A stretch of 7,358 bases of DNA from an uncultured bacterium (GTDB lineage: Bacteria > Auribacterota > Tritonobacteria > UBA1439), in NCBI GenBank assembly GCA_937858775.1, contig CALLYX010000115.1, positions 1-7,358 of the forward strand, given 5' to 3'. A program made the translations under genes and the position numbers. The notes beneath the pieces are model-generated. The model saw only the letters and a list, made by a program, of their open reading frames with translations. It had not been told where the DNA came from and searched no databases. Positions within the stretch are counted from its first letter, which is position 1, and each line of letters starts with the position of its first letter. Below, in pieces: positions 1-5,744 of the stretch.

Positions 1-853
1 CGTCGAGCTCGACGCGCGGCCCGTCCCCCCGCCATCCGCGCTCGCCGCCGGTGTAGTCGATGGGCGTCCCGTCGAGCCCCGCCTCGCGCAACACCGCCGC
101 CGCGATCTCGCTCACCGGGGTGGCCCCCTCGACCCCCAGGTTGAAGCAGTTGATCTCCTCGTGCGCATGGGTATAGCCGTGCCACATCCCGGCCACGCAG
201 TCGGAGACATGCAGGTACGGCTTGGCCTGCCTCCCGTCGCCGAGCACCGTGAGGCGGGACGGGTCCTTCCTGAGGCGCGTGACGAAGTCAAAGGCGGCGC
301 CGTGCGTCCCGTTCGCGCCGATGATGTTGGCGAAGCGGAAGATCCAAGCCCGCATCCGGAAGTTGTGGCAGAAGGCGCTTATCAACCCCTCGCAGGCGAG
401 CTTGCTCGCCCCGTAGAGCGAGATCGGAAAGAGCGGGCCGCAATCCTCGGGGGTCGGGACGACGCGGGGGCGGTCGCCGTAGACCGCGGAGCTCGACGCG
501 AAGACGATCTCGCCGACGCCATTGAGGCGCATCGCGTCGAGGAGATGATGCGTCGCGATCGTCCCCAGCCTCAGGTCGAGGTCCGTCTGGCTCGCCCCGC
601 GGCCTATGTCGGAGTTGGCCGCGAGGTGGAAGACGAGCGTGTGCCCGGCCATCTCGCGGACGACCCGCCCCCGGTCGAGGAGATCGGCCTCCACGAAGGC
701 AAAACGCGGGTTCGCAGCGTACGGGGAGAGGAACCCCCTCCGCCCAAGCAGGAGGTTGTCGTAGGCGGTGACCTCGTGCCCGCCGTCGAGCAGGAAGCCG
801 CAGAGGGCGCTCCCTATGAAACCGGCGCCCCCGGTTACGAATACCCTCGCCAT
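1..853 (-). CDS. NAD-dependent sugar-nucleotide epimerase/dehydratase (extended SDR, GalE-like), 3' end cut by window
   Basis: The visible 284 codons encode an extended short-chain dehydrogenase/reductase of the UDP-glucose 4-epimerase / nucleotide-sugar dehydratase type, which acts on nucleotide-bound sugars in the cytoplasm. The N-terminus has the NAD-binding glycine motif GGAGFIG (G8, G11, G14), then an acidic residue (D32) placed to bind the NAD ribose. The catalytic set is S121/S122 in ASSSAVYG and Y147-GAS-K151, with spacing close to that of GalE. The segment ending GGERGWRGD near residue 275 is typical of the C-terminal substrate-binding part, so perhaps 20-40 residues lie beyond the left edge. 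The start is the ATG at 853, with AAAGGG six bases upstream. The ATPase gene ends 47 bases upstream on the same strand, so this is probably the third gene of the exporter operon. The 47-base gap holds a short GGGGCGCCCC palindrome (883-892) without a T-run. The exact substrate cannot be read from sequence; epimerase and dehydratase are both possible. Confidence 0.9.
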   Translation of the reverse strand, partial: MARVFVTGGAGFIGSALCGFLLDGGHEVTAYDNLLLGRRGFLSPYAANPRFAFVEADLLDRGRVVREMAGHTLVFHLAANSDIGRGASQTDLDLRLGTIATHHLLDAMRLNGVGEIVFASSSAVYGDRPRVVPTPEDCGPLFPISLYGASKLACEGLISAFCHNFRMRAWIFRFANIIGANGTHGAAFDFVTRLRKDPSRLTVLGDGRQAKPYLHVSDCVAGMWHGYTHAHEEINCFNLGVEGATPVSEIAAAVLREAGLDGTPIDYTGGERGWRGDGPRVELD

Positions 854-900
854 CCGCCGCCCTTTCTTCGGGGCCGTGCCCTGGGGCGCCCCGGGCGCGC

Positions 901-2139
901 CTAGCCGACGCGCCATTCGTGCGCCAGGCAGGCGACCCCCGAGGCCTCGCGGAAGGGGCCGCGCGAGTCCTGGTAGATTCGGATACTGCCGGCGTTCTTG
1001 ACGAAATCGTAAGGCTCCCGCCGCCCCTCCCCGGACGAGATCCCCACGTCGAGGTGGTACGTCCCCGCCAGGAGCTCTATGCCGCGGAAGACGAGCTCGA
1101 GGGCGCGCGAACCAGCGCCCCGCGGTTCGATCGGGCCGGAGCTCGTCTCCATCACGGTCAGGCCGTCGGAGCGGCGGACGGCGACGGTCACCTGGACGGG
1201 GGCGAGGCCCGGTTTATCGAACCGCACGGCGATCCGCGCCCGCGCCTCCTCGCCCGTGGCGAAGACATGCTTTCCCCTCCCTGCCCCGTCGGCGAACGAC
1301 ACCCGCTCGACCGACGCCCCGCCGCTTCCCCATCTCGTTTCGTCCGCGGGGGGGGTGAACTCCTCCGGCGCCCGGGCCCGAGCGGCCATCGCTATCCGTT
1401 TCTCCTCCTCGTGCGCCGTGAGGAGCTGGTAGTCGTAAATCACCTTCTCCGGGGCCCCCAGGCTCACGACCCTTCCCTCGTGAATGAGCATGACCCTGTC
1501 GGAGAACTGCTTGACGTCGTTCATGCCGTGGCTGACGAAGACGATGGTCTTTCCCTCCCCCTTCAGGCGTCGGAAGACGTCGTAGCACTTCTGCTGGAAG
1601 CCGGCGTCCCCCACCGCGAGGACCTCGTCGATCAGCAGGATGTCCGCGTCCACCATGAACGCCACGGAGAAGGCGAGGCGCACCTTCATCCCGGAAGAGA
1701 AGTTCTTCAGCGACTGCTCCTGGAAGCGCTCGAGCTCGGCGAAGGCGATGATCCGGTCGTAGAGCCGGTCGATCTCCCTCCTGCGCAGCCCGGCGACCGC
1801 CGCCCCCAGGTAGACGTTCTCCCTCGCCGTGAGCTCGGGATTGAACCCGATCCCCAGCTCGAGAAACGGCGAGAGCGTCCCGCCCAGCTTCACCCCCCCT
1901 GCGTCGGGCGCGTAGATGCCCGCCATGATCTTGAGCAGCGTGGATTTGCCGCTCCCGTTCTTGCCGATGACGCTGAAGAACTCGCCCCTGTGGACCCGGA
2001 ACGACACCCCATCGAGGGCCCGCAGCGGCTCGACCCCCATTCCGCGGCCGAGCAGAAGGCCGAGGACGTGCTCGCGGAGGGTCACCTTCCGTTCCCTCGG
2101 GATCGTGAACGTCTTGGAGACGCCGCTGACCTCTATCAT
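901..2139 (-). CDS. wzt: Polysaccharide/O-antigen ABC exporter ATPase with C-terminal Wzt-type domain
   Basis: This 412-residue protein is the ATP-hydrolysing subunit of an ABC exporter that moves undecaprenyl-linked polysaccharide across the inner membrane. The ATPase domain spans about residues 1-240: Walker A GKNGSGKST at 59-67, Wzt-family region GFNPELTARENVYL near 98-111, signature NFSSGM at 146-151 (the usual divergent form of LSGGQ in Wzt/TagH proteins), Walker B ILLIDE at 167-172, and H-loop histidine H204. A charged linker (about 241-265) leads to a second domain (about 266-412, opening RWGSGGASVERV). Its pattern fits the Wzt C-terminal beta-sandwich, which in E. coli O9a recognises the modified non-reducing end of the glycan. 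Length fits two-domain Wzt proteins (about 400-430). The start is forced: an in-frame TGA, the permease stop, lies two codons upstream. The G-rich stretch before the ATG is only one base away, so translation probably couples to the permease. An 8-base C tract (1348-1355) lies in the linker. Confidence 0.93.
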   Translation of the reverse strand: MIEVSGVSKTFTIPRERKVTLREHVLGLLLGRGMGVEPLRALDGVSFRVHRGEFFSVIGKNGSGKSTLLKIMAGIYAPDAGGVKLGGTLSPFLELGIGFNPELTARENVYLGAAVAGLRRREIDRLYDRIIAFAELERFQEQSLKNFSSGMKVRLAFSVAFMVDADILLIDEVLAVGDAGFQQKCYDVFRRLKGEGKTIVFVSHGMNDVKQFSDRVMLIHEGRVVSLGAPEKVIYDYQLLTAHEEEKRIAMAARARAPEEFTPPADETRWGSGGASVERVSFADGAGRGKHVFATGEEARARIAVRFDKPGLAPVQVTVAVRRSDGLTVMETSSGPIEPRGAGSRALELVFRGIELLAGTYHLDVGISSGEGRREPYDFVKNAGSIRIYQDSRGPFREASGVACLAHEWRVG

Positions 2140-2145
2140 GCCCCC

Positions 2146-2943
2146 TCAGATATACTCCGCCGCCCGCGGGGAGGAGCGGCGGAAGACGAGGAAACCGCCC
2201 CCCAGCAGCACCAGGCTCACCGCAAGGATGACCGCGTTGCCGGCCAGGAAAACCCCCGTGCCCCCGCTTTCGTCGGCGATCCGCCCCTCTATCAGGACGC
2301 GCTTCGAGTACTCCACGATGAACGTCATCGGGTTGAGATAGAGGAGCTTCCGGTAGAACGGGTCGCGGATCTCCTCTATGGGCCAGAGGATCGGCGTGGC
2401 GTAGAAGCCGGCGGTGATCAGGATCGTCCATATCTCCGCGAGATCCCTGAACCTGAGGAACGCGACGCTGAGGAGGAACGAGATCCCGAGGACTATCAGG
2501 TACAGCTCTGCGACGTAGAGCAGGAAGAGGGGCGAGTAGCGGTTGAGCCCCACCCCGTCGACGGCGAAGAAGACCGCCACGATGCACAAGTTGATCCCGA
2601 ACGTGAGCAGGTAGTTGATCGATGCCCCCAGGACGGCGATCGAGCGCGGGAAGTAAACCTTGCTGATGATATGGGACTTGCCGAGGAGGGACTGGATGCC
2701 GGCCGTGCTCGCCTCCGAAAAATAGCCCCATATGAATATCCCGAGAAGGAGCTTGTCCCGGTACAGGGGGTCGGCGCTGAACCGGAGCATCCTGCCGAAG
2801 ACCATGTAGAGGACGAAGAATATCCCCAGGGGCTTCAGGACCGACCAGAGGTAGCCGAGGATCGAGGTGCTGAACCTGAGCTTGAAGTCGGTGAGGCCGA
2901 GGACCTTGACAAGTTCGAAATATCCGGCGCGCCCGCGGAGCAT
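2146..2943 (-). CDS. wzm: ABC-2 type polysaccharide export permease (Wzm/TagG type)
   Basis: This 265-residue integral membrane protein is the channel-forming half of the exporter powered by the ATPase immediately downstream. Six hydrophobic segments are visible, at about residues 30-50, 64-80, 102-128, 138-163, 170-188 and 232-254. Family marks include the amphipathic N-terminal stretch ending LTDFKLRFSTSILGYLWSVL (about 17-36), the FPRSIAVLGASINYL region near 98-112 and LNPMTFIVEYSKRVL near 203-217, all characteristic of ABC-2 exporters of O-antigen, capsule or teichoic acid. Length is normal for the family (about 260-270). The start is the ATG at 2943, with AAGGGA (2948-2953) four bases upstream and a strong promoter further up. 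The stop is followed after two codons, in the same frame, by the ATPase start. Wzm and TagG homologues look alike; the C-terminal domain on the partner ATPase favours the Wzm/Wzt pair. Confidence 0.93.
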   Translation of the reverse strand: MLRGRAGYFELVKVLGLTDFKLRFSTSILGYLWSVLKPLGIFFVLYMVFGRMLRFSADPLYRDKLLLGIFIWGYFSEASTAGIQSLLGKSHIISKVYFPRSIAVLGASINYLLTFGINLCIVAVFFAVDGVGLNRYSPLFLLYVAELYLIVLGISFLLSVAFLRFRDLAEIWTILITAGFYATPILWPIEEIRDPFYRKLLYLNPMTFIVEYSKRVLIEGRIADESGGTGVFLAGNAVILAVSLVLLGGGFLVFRRSSPRAAEYI

Positions 2944-2973
2944 TGGATCCCTTTGCCGCGTTTCAAGGTTGAA

Positions 2974-3002
2974 AGTATGTCAGAGCGCGGGGGTATTGTC
3001 AA
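2974..3002 (-). promoter_or_regulatory. Probable sigma70-type promoter of the exporter operon
   Basis: Read on the minus strand there is a perfect -35 hexamer TTGACA (2997-3002), a 17-base spacer, and a -10 hexamer CATACT (2974-2979; four of six consensus positions). TG stands one base before the -10, giving an extended -10 element. Transcription would start near 2967, leaving a short leader of about 24 bases that carries the permease ribosome-binding site. Position and strand fit expression of permease, ATPase and epimerase. I see no clear operator. Confidence 0.7.
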
Positions 3003-3060
3003 CAAGCCCGGACGCCCCCGGACCGGCGGACGCTATTCCCCTCGCCCGCCGCGGATCGGA

Positions 3061-3069
3061 TGCTATACT
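3061..3069 (+). promoter_or_regulatory. Possible extended -10 promoter element for the radical SAM gene
   Basis: TGCTATACT matches an extended -10 (TGn plus TATACT, five of six consensus positions) and lies 23 bases before the chosen GTG start. No recognisable -35 hexamer sits 16-18 bases upstream. It is in the divergent intergenic region (2944-3091) opposite the exporter promoter, which is where a promoter for the plus-strand genes would be expected. Confidence 0.4.
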
Positions 3070-3080
3070 TCATCGACGAC

Positions 3081-3086
3081 GGGGGG
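3081..3086 (+). promoter_or_regulatory. G-rich ribosome-binding site supporting the GTG start at 3092
   Basis: A run of six G stands five bases before the GTG at 3092. It would abut or overlap the other in-frame GTG at 3086, so it favours 3092. An ATG far upstream (2867) in the same frame lies inside the divergent permease gene and is implausible as a start. Confidence 0.45.
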
Positions 3087-3091
3087 TGCGG

Positions 3092-4018
3092 GTGGCCGCT
3101 CGATACCTGAGTTTTTCCGCATACCTGCGCGGCCGTTTCGGCTGCCGGGTCCGCCGCGTGCCCATCGACGGCGGCTTCACCTGCCCCACGCGCGACGGCG
3201 CCCTCTCGACATCCGGCTGTCTCTACTGCGACGGGCGAGGCGCGTCGTCCGCCCCCCGCGGCCTTTCAATCCGTGGTCAGCTCCTCCGCGGGATGGAGGC
3301 GGCGAGGAGGCGTTACGGGGCCGAGAAGTTCATCGCCTACTTCCAGGCGTTCACGGGGACATACGCGAGTCCGGGCGAGCTCGCGCGGCGGTACGCCGAG
3401 GGGACGGACCACCCCGACGTCGTCTCCCTGGCGATCGCCACGAGGCCCGACTGCGCCCCCGAGGCCGTCCTCGACGCGGTGGCGGCGTTCGCCGCGCGCA
3501 TGGAGACCTGGATCGAGTACGGCCTCCAGTCCGCGCACGACGAGACGCTGCGATGCCTAATGCGCGGCCACACGGCGGCGGCCTTCGCGGACGCCGCCCG
3601 CCGCACCGCCGCGCGCGGCATCGGGGTCTGCGCCCACGTGATCATCGGCCTCCCCGGGGAGACTGGGGAGATGGTGCGCGGGACCGCCCGCTTCCTCGCC
3701 TCCCTTCCGGTCTCGGGGGTGAAGATCCACCTGCTGCACGTCCTGCGCGGAAGCCCGCTTGAGGCGCTGCACCGCTCCGGCGCCCTCCCCCTGCTCTCCC
3801 GCGGCGACTACGTCCGCCTCGTCTGCGACGTCCTCGAGATCCTTCCCGCCGGCGTGGTGATACAGCGTCTCACGGGCGAGGCGCCGCCGGACAGGCTCGT
3901 CGCCCCCGGCTGGGCGCTCCGGAAACATGAGGTGATCAGGGCGATCGAAGACGAGCTCGCCGGGAGGGGGTCGCGGCAGGGGGCTAAAGCCGCGCCCCTC
4001 CCCGCGGGCCGGCAATAA
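3092..4018 (+). CDS. yhcC: Radical SAM protein, YhcC/YtqA type (TIGR01212-like)
   Basis: This 308-residue protein belongs to the radical SAM superfamily, whose members use a [4Fe-4S] cluster to cleave S-adenosylmethionine and start radical chemistry. It matches the E. coli YhcC / B. subtilis YtqA type in length (about 309) and in motif order. The cluster cysteines are C31, C43 and C46, in the family spacing C-x11-C-x2-C (GGFTCPTRDG, then GCLYC). Further marks are YFQAFTGTYA at 83-92, ATRPDC at 116-121, WIEYGLQSAHDETL at 140-153, a cysteine before the strand leading to IIGLPGE (184-190), and KIHLLHVLRGSPL at 211-223. The physiological substrate is not something I can state. The start is chosen as the GTG at 3092, which gives the family N-terminus (AARYLSFSAYLRGRFG) and suits the upstream G-run. 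The last 18 or so residues are a low-complexity tail. It is divergent from the exporter operon and has no evident functional link to it. Confidence 0.92.
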   Translation: MAARYLSFSAYLRGRFGCRVRRVPIDGGFTCPTRDGALSTSGCLYCDGRGASSAPRGLSIRGQLLRGMEAARRRYGAEKFIAYFQAFTGTYASPGELARRYAEGTDHPDVVSLAIATRPDCAPEAVLDAVAAFAARMETWIEYGLQSAHDETLRCLMRGHTAAAFADAARRTAARGIGVCAHVIIGLPGETGEMVRGTARFLASLPVSGVKIHLLHVLRGSPLEALHRSGALPLLSRGDYVRLVCDVLEILPAGVVIQRLTGEAPPDRLVAPGWALRKHEVIRAIEDELAGRGSRQGAKAAPLPAGRQ

Positions 4019-4094
4019 TCATGGTGTGCTTTTCGGACGGGAGCGGCTAGAATAGCGGATGGGGCGCGCGCGTCCGCCGCGCAATGAAACGAAA

Positions 4095-4100
4095 GGAAGG
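4095..4100 (+). promoter_or_regulatory. Ribosome-binding site deciding the lipoprotein start
   Basis: GGAAGG lies six bases before the ATG at 4107. An earlier in-frame ATG at 4059 would add 16 Arg/Pro-rich residues before the signal peptide and has no comparable site, so 4107 is preferred. The 88-base gap after the radical SAM gene also holds a weak TAGAAT -10-like hexamer (4048-4053) with no good -35. Confidence 0.7.
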
Positions 4101-4106
4101 GCGCCG

Positions 4107-4553
4107 ATGAAACGCCGGGTGGCTTTGAATTTCCGGATTTGCGGCATCTCGTTTTTACTCGCGGTCCCGCTCGGCGGCTGCCTTCCGGTCCCCCGGGGCG
4201 GTTCCGCCGGCGCCGTCGTCGTCACCTACTCGGACCTGCGCGGCGGCGACGCGGCCGAGCCTTCGTATGAGACCAGATTCACCGTCTCCGTCGACGGATC
4301 CCCCCCCGCAGAGAGCCCCGCCGCCGGCCGCTACGAGCGGAAGGCGCTGAAAATCGACCTCATGCCGGGAACCCGCCGCCTCGTCGTCGAGGGGTGGGCG
4401 TTCAGGAACGGCGCATGGGAGAAACGGACGAAGGAGAACGGCTACCTGTTCGACCACCGGCTGGAGAAATCGCTCGACATCAAGCCCGGGGAGAGCGCTA
4501 CGGTCAACTTCTGCGTCCCCGACAGGCGGGAGAACCTGACGATCCGGCTCTGA
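4107..4553 (+). CDS. Probable small lipoprotein with PEGA-like beta-sandwich domain
   Basis: The 148-residue product starts with a basic N-region (KRR, then R10), a hydrophobic core (about 11-22) and the lipobox-like LGGC with C25 as the candidate lipidated cysteine. The G at -2 is not ideal, so lipidation is likely but not certain. The mature part (about 36-148) reads as alternating beta strands. It has the order VSVDGSPP (60-67), then LMPGTRRLVVEGW (85-97), then IKPGESATVNF (125-135). A short VDG strand followed by a PG-turn and a long strand resembles PEGA/Ig-like surface domains, but this is a pattern judgement and not a firm family call. No catalytic motif is visible. It follows the radical SAM gene after 88 bases on the same strand and runs head-on into the glycosyltransferase, with only 10 bases between the two stops. 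Function unknown; an envelope location is inferred from the signal sequence. An 8-base C tract lies at 4300-4307. Confidence 0.75.
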   Translation: MKRRVALNFRICGISFLLAVPLGGCLPVPRGGSAGAVVVTYSDLRGGDAAEPSYETRFTVSVDGSPPAESPAAGRYERKALKIDLMPGTRRLVVEGWAFRNGAWEKRTKENGYLFDHRLEKSLDIKPGESATVNFCVPDRRENLTIRL

Positions 4554-4563
4554 CCCTCCCCCT

Positions 4564-5712
4564 TCATCCCGGCGCGGCGAGGGAGAGCGCCTCCCGATAG
4601 GCCGCGACGGTCGCCCCCGCGGTCGCGGCCCAAGTGAACCGCCCCGCCCTCTCGATCCCGCGCCGCGCCAGCCCCCGGGCCAGCCCATCGTCGTCGAGCA
4701 GCCGCCGGATCGCCGCCGCAAGACGCCCGGCGTCCCGCGGCGGAACGAGGAGGGCGGCGTCGCCGACGACCTCCGGCATCGAGGCGGCGTCGGAGCAGAC
4801 GACGGGGGTCCCGCACGCCATCGCCTCCAGGGGGGGGAGACCGAATCCCTCGTACAGGGCGGGGAAGACGAAGAGGCGCGCGGAGGAGTAGATGGCCGGG
4901 AGCTCGTCGTGCCCGATGTAGCGCAGGCGGCGCACCGATCCCCTGAGGGGCGGGGAGGCGATGCGGCGCTCGACCCTCCCCTCCTCGTCACGCCAGCCCC
5001 CCCCGCCGATCAGCACGAGCGGCGGAAGATCGCCGCCCCCCTCGCGCAGGAGCCGGTACGCGTCGAGAAGCGCGCCGATATTTTTCCGCGGCTCGATCGT
5101 GCCCACGCAGAGGATGAACTCGGGGGGAAGGCCGTGCCGGCGCCGCGCCCCTTCCTTCTCCGCCTCGCCGCGCGGCGAGAAGCGGCCGTCGACCCCGAGA
5201 TGCGTCACCCTGATCCGCCCCCGGGGATAGCCGAAGAGCCCCTCGATCTCCCGCGCCGTGAACTCCGAGTCCGCGAGCACCAGGCGCGCCCGCTCCAGGG
5301 TTCGGGGGAGGTGCGCGTTCAGGAAGGCGGCATTCCGCGGCTCCGCGCACTCCGGCATCCTCAGATGGGCGAGGTCGTGGATAGTCGCCACCGCGCCAGC
5401 GTAACGGAGCGGCCGGGCGATGAAGCCGGGGAAGTGCACCAGGTCCACCGGCCCCGTGAAGAGATCCGCCGGAGGCCAGTCGAGCGTCTTCCACAGGAGG
5501 CTTATCCCGCGGGCGGGAACGAAGCGGCGGCGGACGGTCCTGAAGTTGGGCGCACGGAGGAGCTCGATGCCGCCGCCGGCGCGGCCGAAGGCGAGGCCGA
5601 CGAAATCGTCGTCGGGTGCGGCGGCCGGGAGATGCCTCGCGAGATACCAGGCGTACTGGCCCACGCCCGACCGCTCCCGGCACGCCGGCTGAAGGTCGAT
5701 GGCAACTCGCAT
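4564..5712 (-). CDS. Family 4 glycosyltransferase (GT-B fold)
   Basis: This 382-residue cytoplasmic enzyme should transfer a sugar from an activated donor to a growing lipid-linked glycan with retention of configuration. The N-terminal acceptor-side half starts MRVAIDLQPA with a glycine-rich SGVGQYAWYL (15-24), and IHDLAHLRMP near 111-120 is typical of the GT4 mannosyltransferase-like group. ADSEFTAREI (147-156) and HLGVD (171-175) lead to the donor-binding half, which begins VGTIEPRKN (203-211). The hallmark E-x7-E is E288-GFGLPPL-E296 in LYEGFGLPPLEAMACGTPVV. Length is normal. The ATG at 5712 has GGAGG eight bases upstream. The gene lies 32 bases after the hydrolase gene on the same strand, so the two are probably co-transcribed. 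Donor and acceptor cannot be assigned; a GDP-mannose-like donor is a guess from the subgroup resemblance. Two 8-base homopolymer tracts (4830-4837, 4997-5004) lie within the gene, and the first encodes part of the E-x7-E motif. Confidence 0.92.
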   Translation of the reverse strand: MRVAIDLQPACRERSGVGQYAWYLARHLPAAAPDDDFVGLAFGRAGGGIELLRAPNFRTVRRRFVPARGISLLWKTLDWPPADLFTGPVDLVHFPGFIARPLRYAGAVATIHDLAHLRMPECAEPRNAAFLNAHLPRTLERARLVLADSEFTAREIEGLFGYPRGRIRVTHLGVDGRFSPRGEAEKEGARRRHGLPPEFILCVGTIEPRKNIGALLDAYRLLREGGGDLPPLVLIGGGGWRDEEGRVERRIASPPLRGSVRRLRYIGHDELPAIYSSARLFVFPALYEGFGLPPLEAMACGTPVVCSDAASMPEVVGDAALLVPPRDAGRLAAAIRRLLDDDGLARGLARRGIERAGRFTWAATAGATVAAYREALSLAAPG

Positions 5713-5744
5713 GGGAAGGCCCTCCCCCGCCGCGTGGGGCGCGG

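Noticed and set aside
883..892. The palindrome GGGGCGCCCC between the ATPase and epimerase genes, considered as a terminator.
   Set aside because: There is no loop and no T-run, and the downstream gene has its own ribosome-binding site, so an operon is more likely than termination.
161..904. A 247-codon plus-strand frame at the left end.
   Set aside because: It is antisense to the epimerase gene, whose GGAGFIG and YxxxK motifs are unambiguous.
1687..1704. The divergent ABC signature NFSSGM in place of LSGGQ, first considered as a sign of a defective ATPase.
   Set aside because: This form is normal for the Wzt/TagH group of polysaccharide exporters, and Walker A, Walker B and the H-loop are intact.
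919..3762. A 947-codon open frame on the plus strand opposite the ATPase and permease genes and running into the radical SAM gene.
   Set aside because: It is antisense to three well-supported genes, its product is Arg/Pro/Glu-rich without any domain, and long antisense frames are expected opposite high-GC genes with strong third-position bias.
3980..4000. A hairpin-like stretch near the end of the radical SAM gene, considered as a terminator.
   Set aside because: The stem is short and interrupted, it lies before the stop codon, and no T-run follows.
5164..5179. A perfect 16-base palindrome CTCGCCGCGCGGCGAG.
   Set aside because: It lies inside the glycosyltransferase coding sequence in GC-rich DNA, has no loop or T-run, and no related copy was noticed elsewhere.
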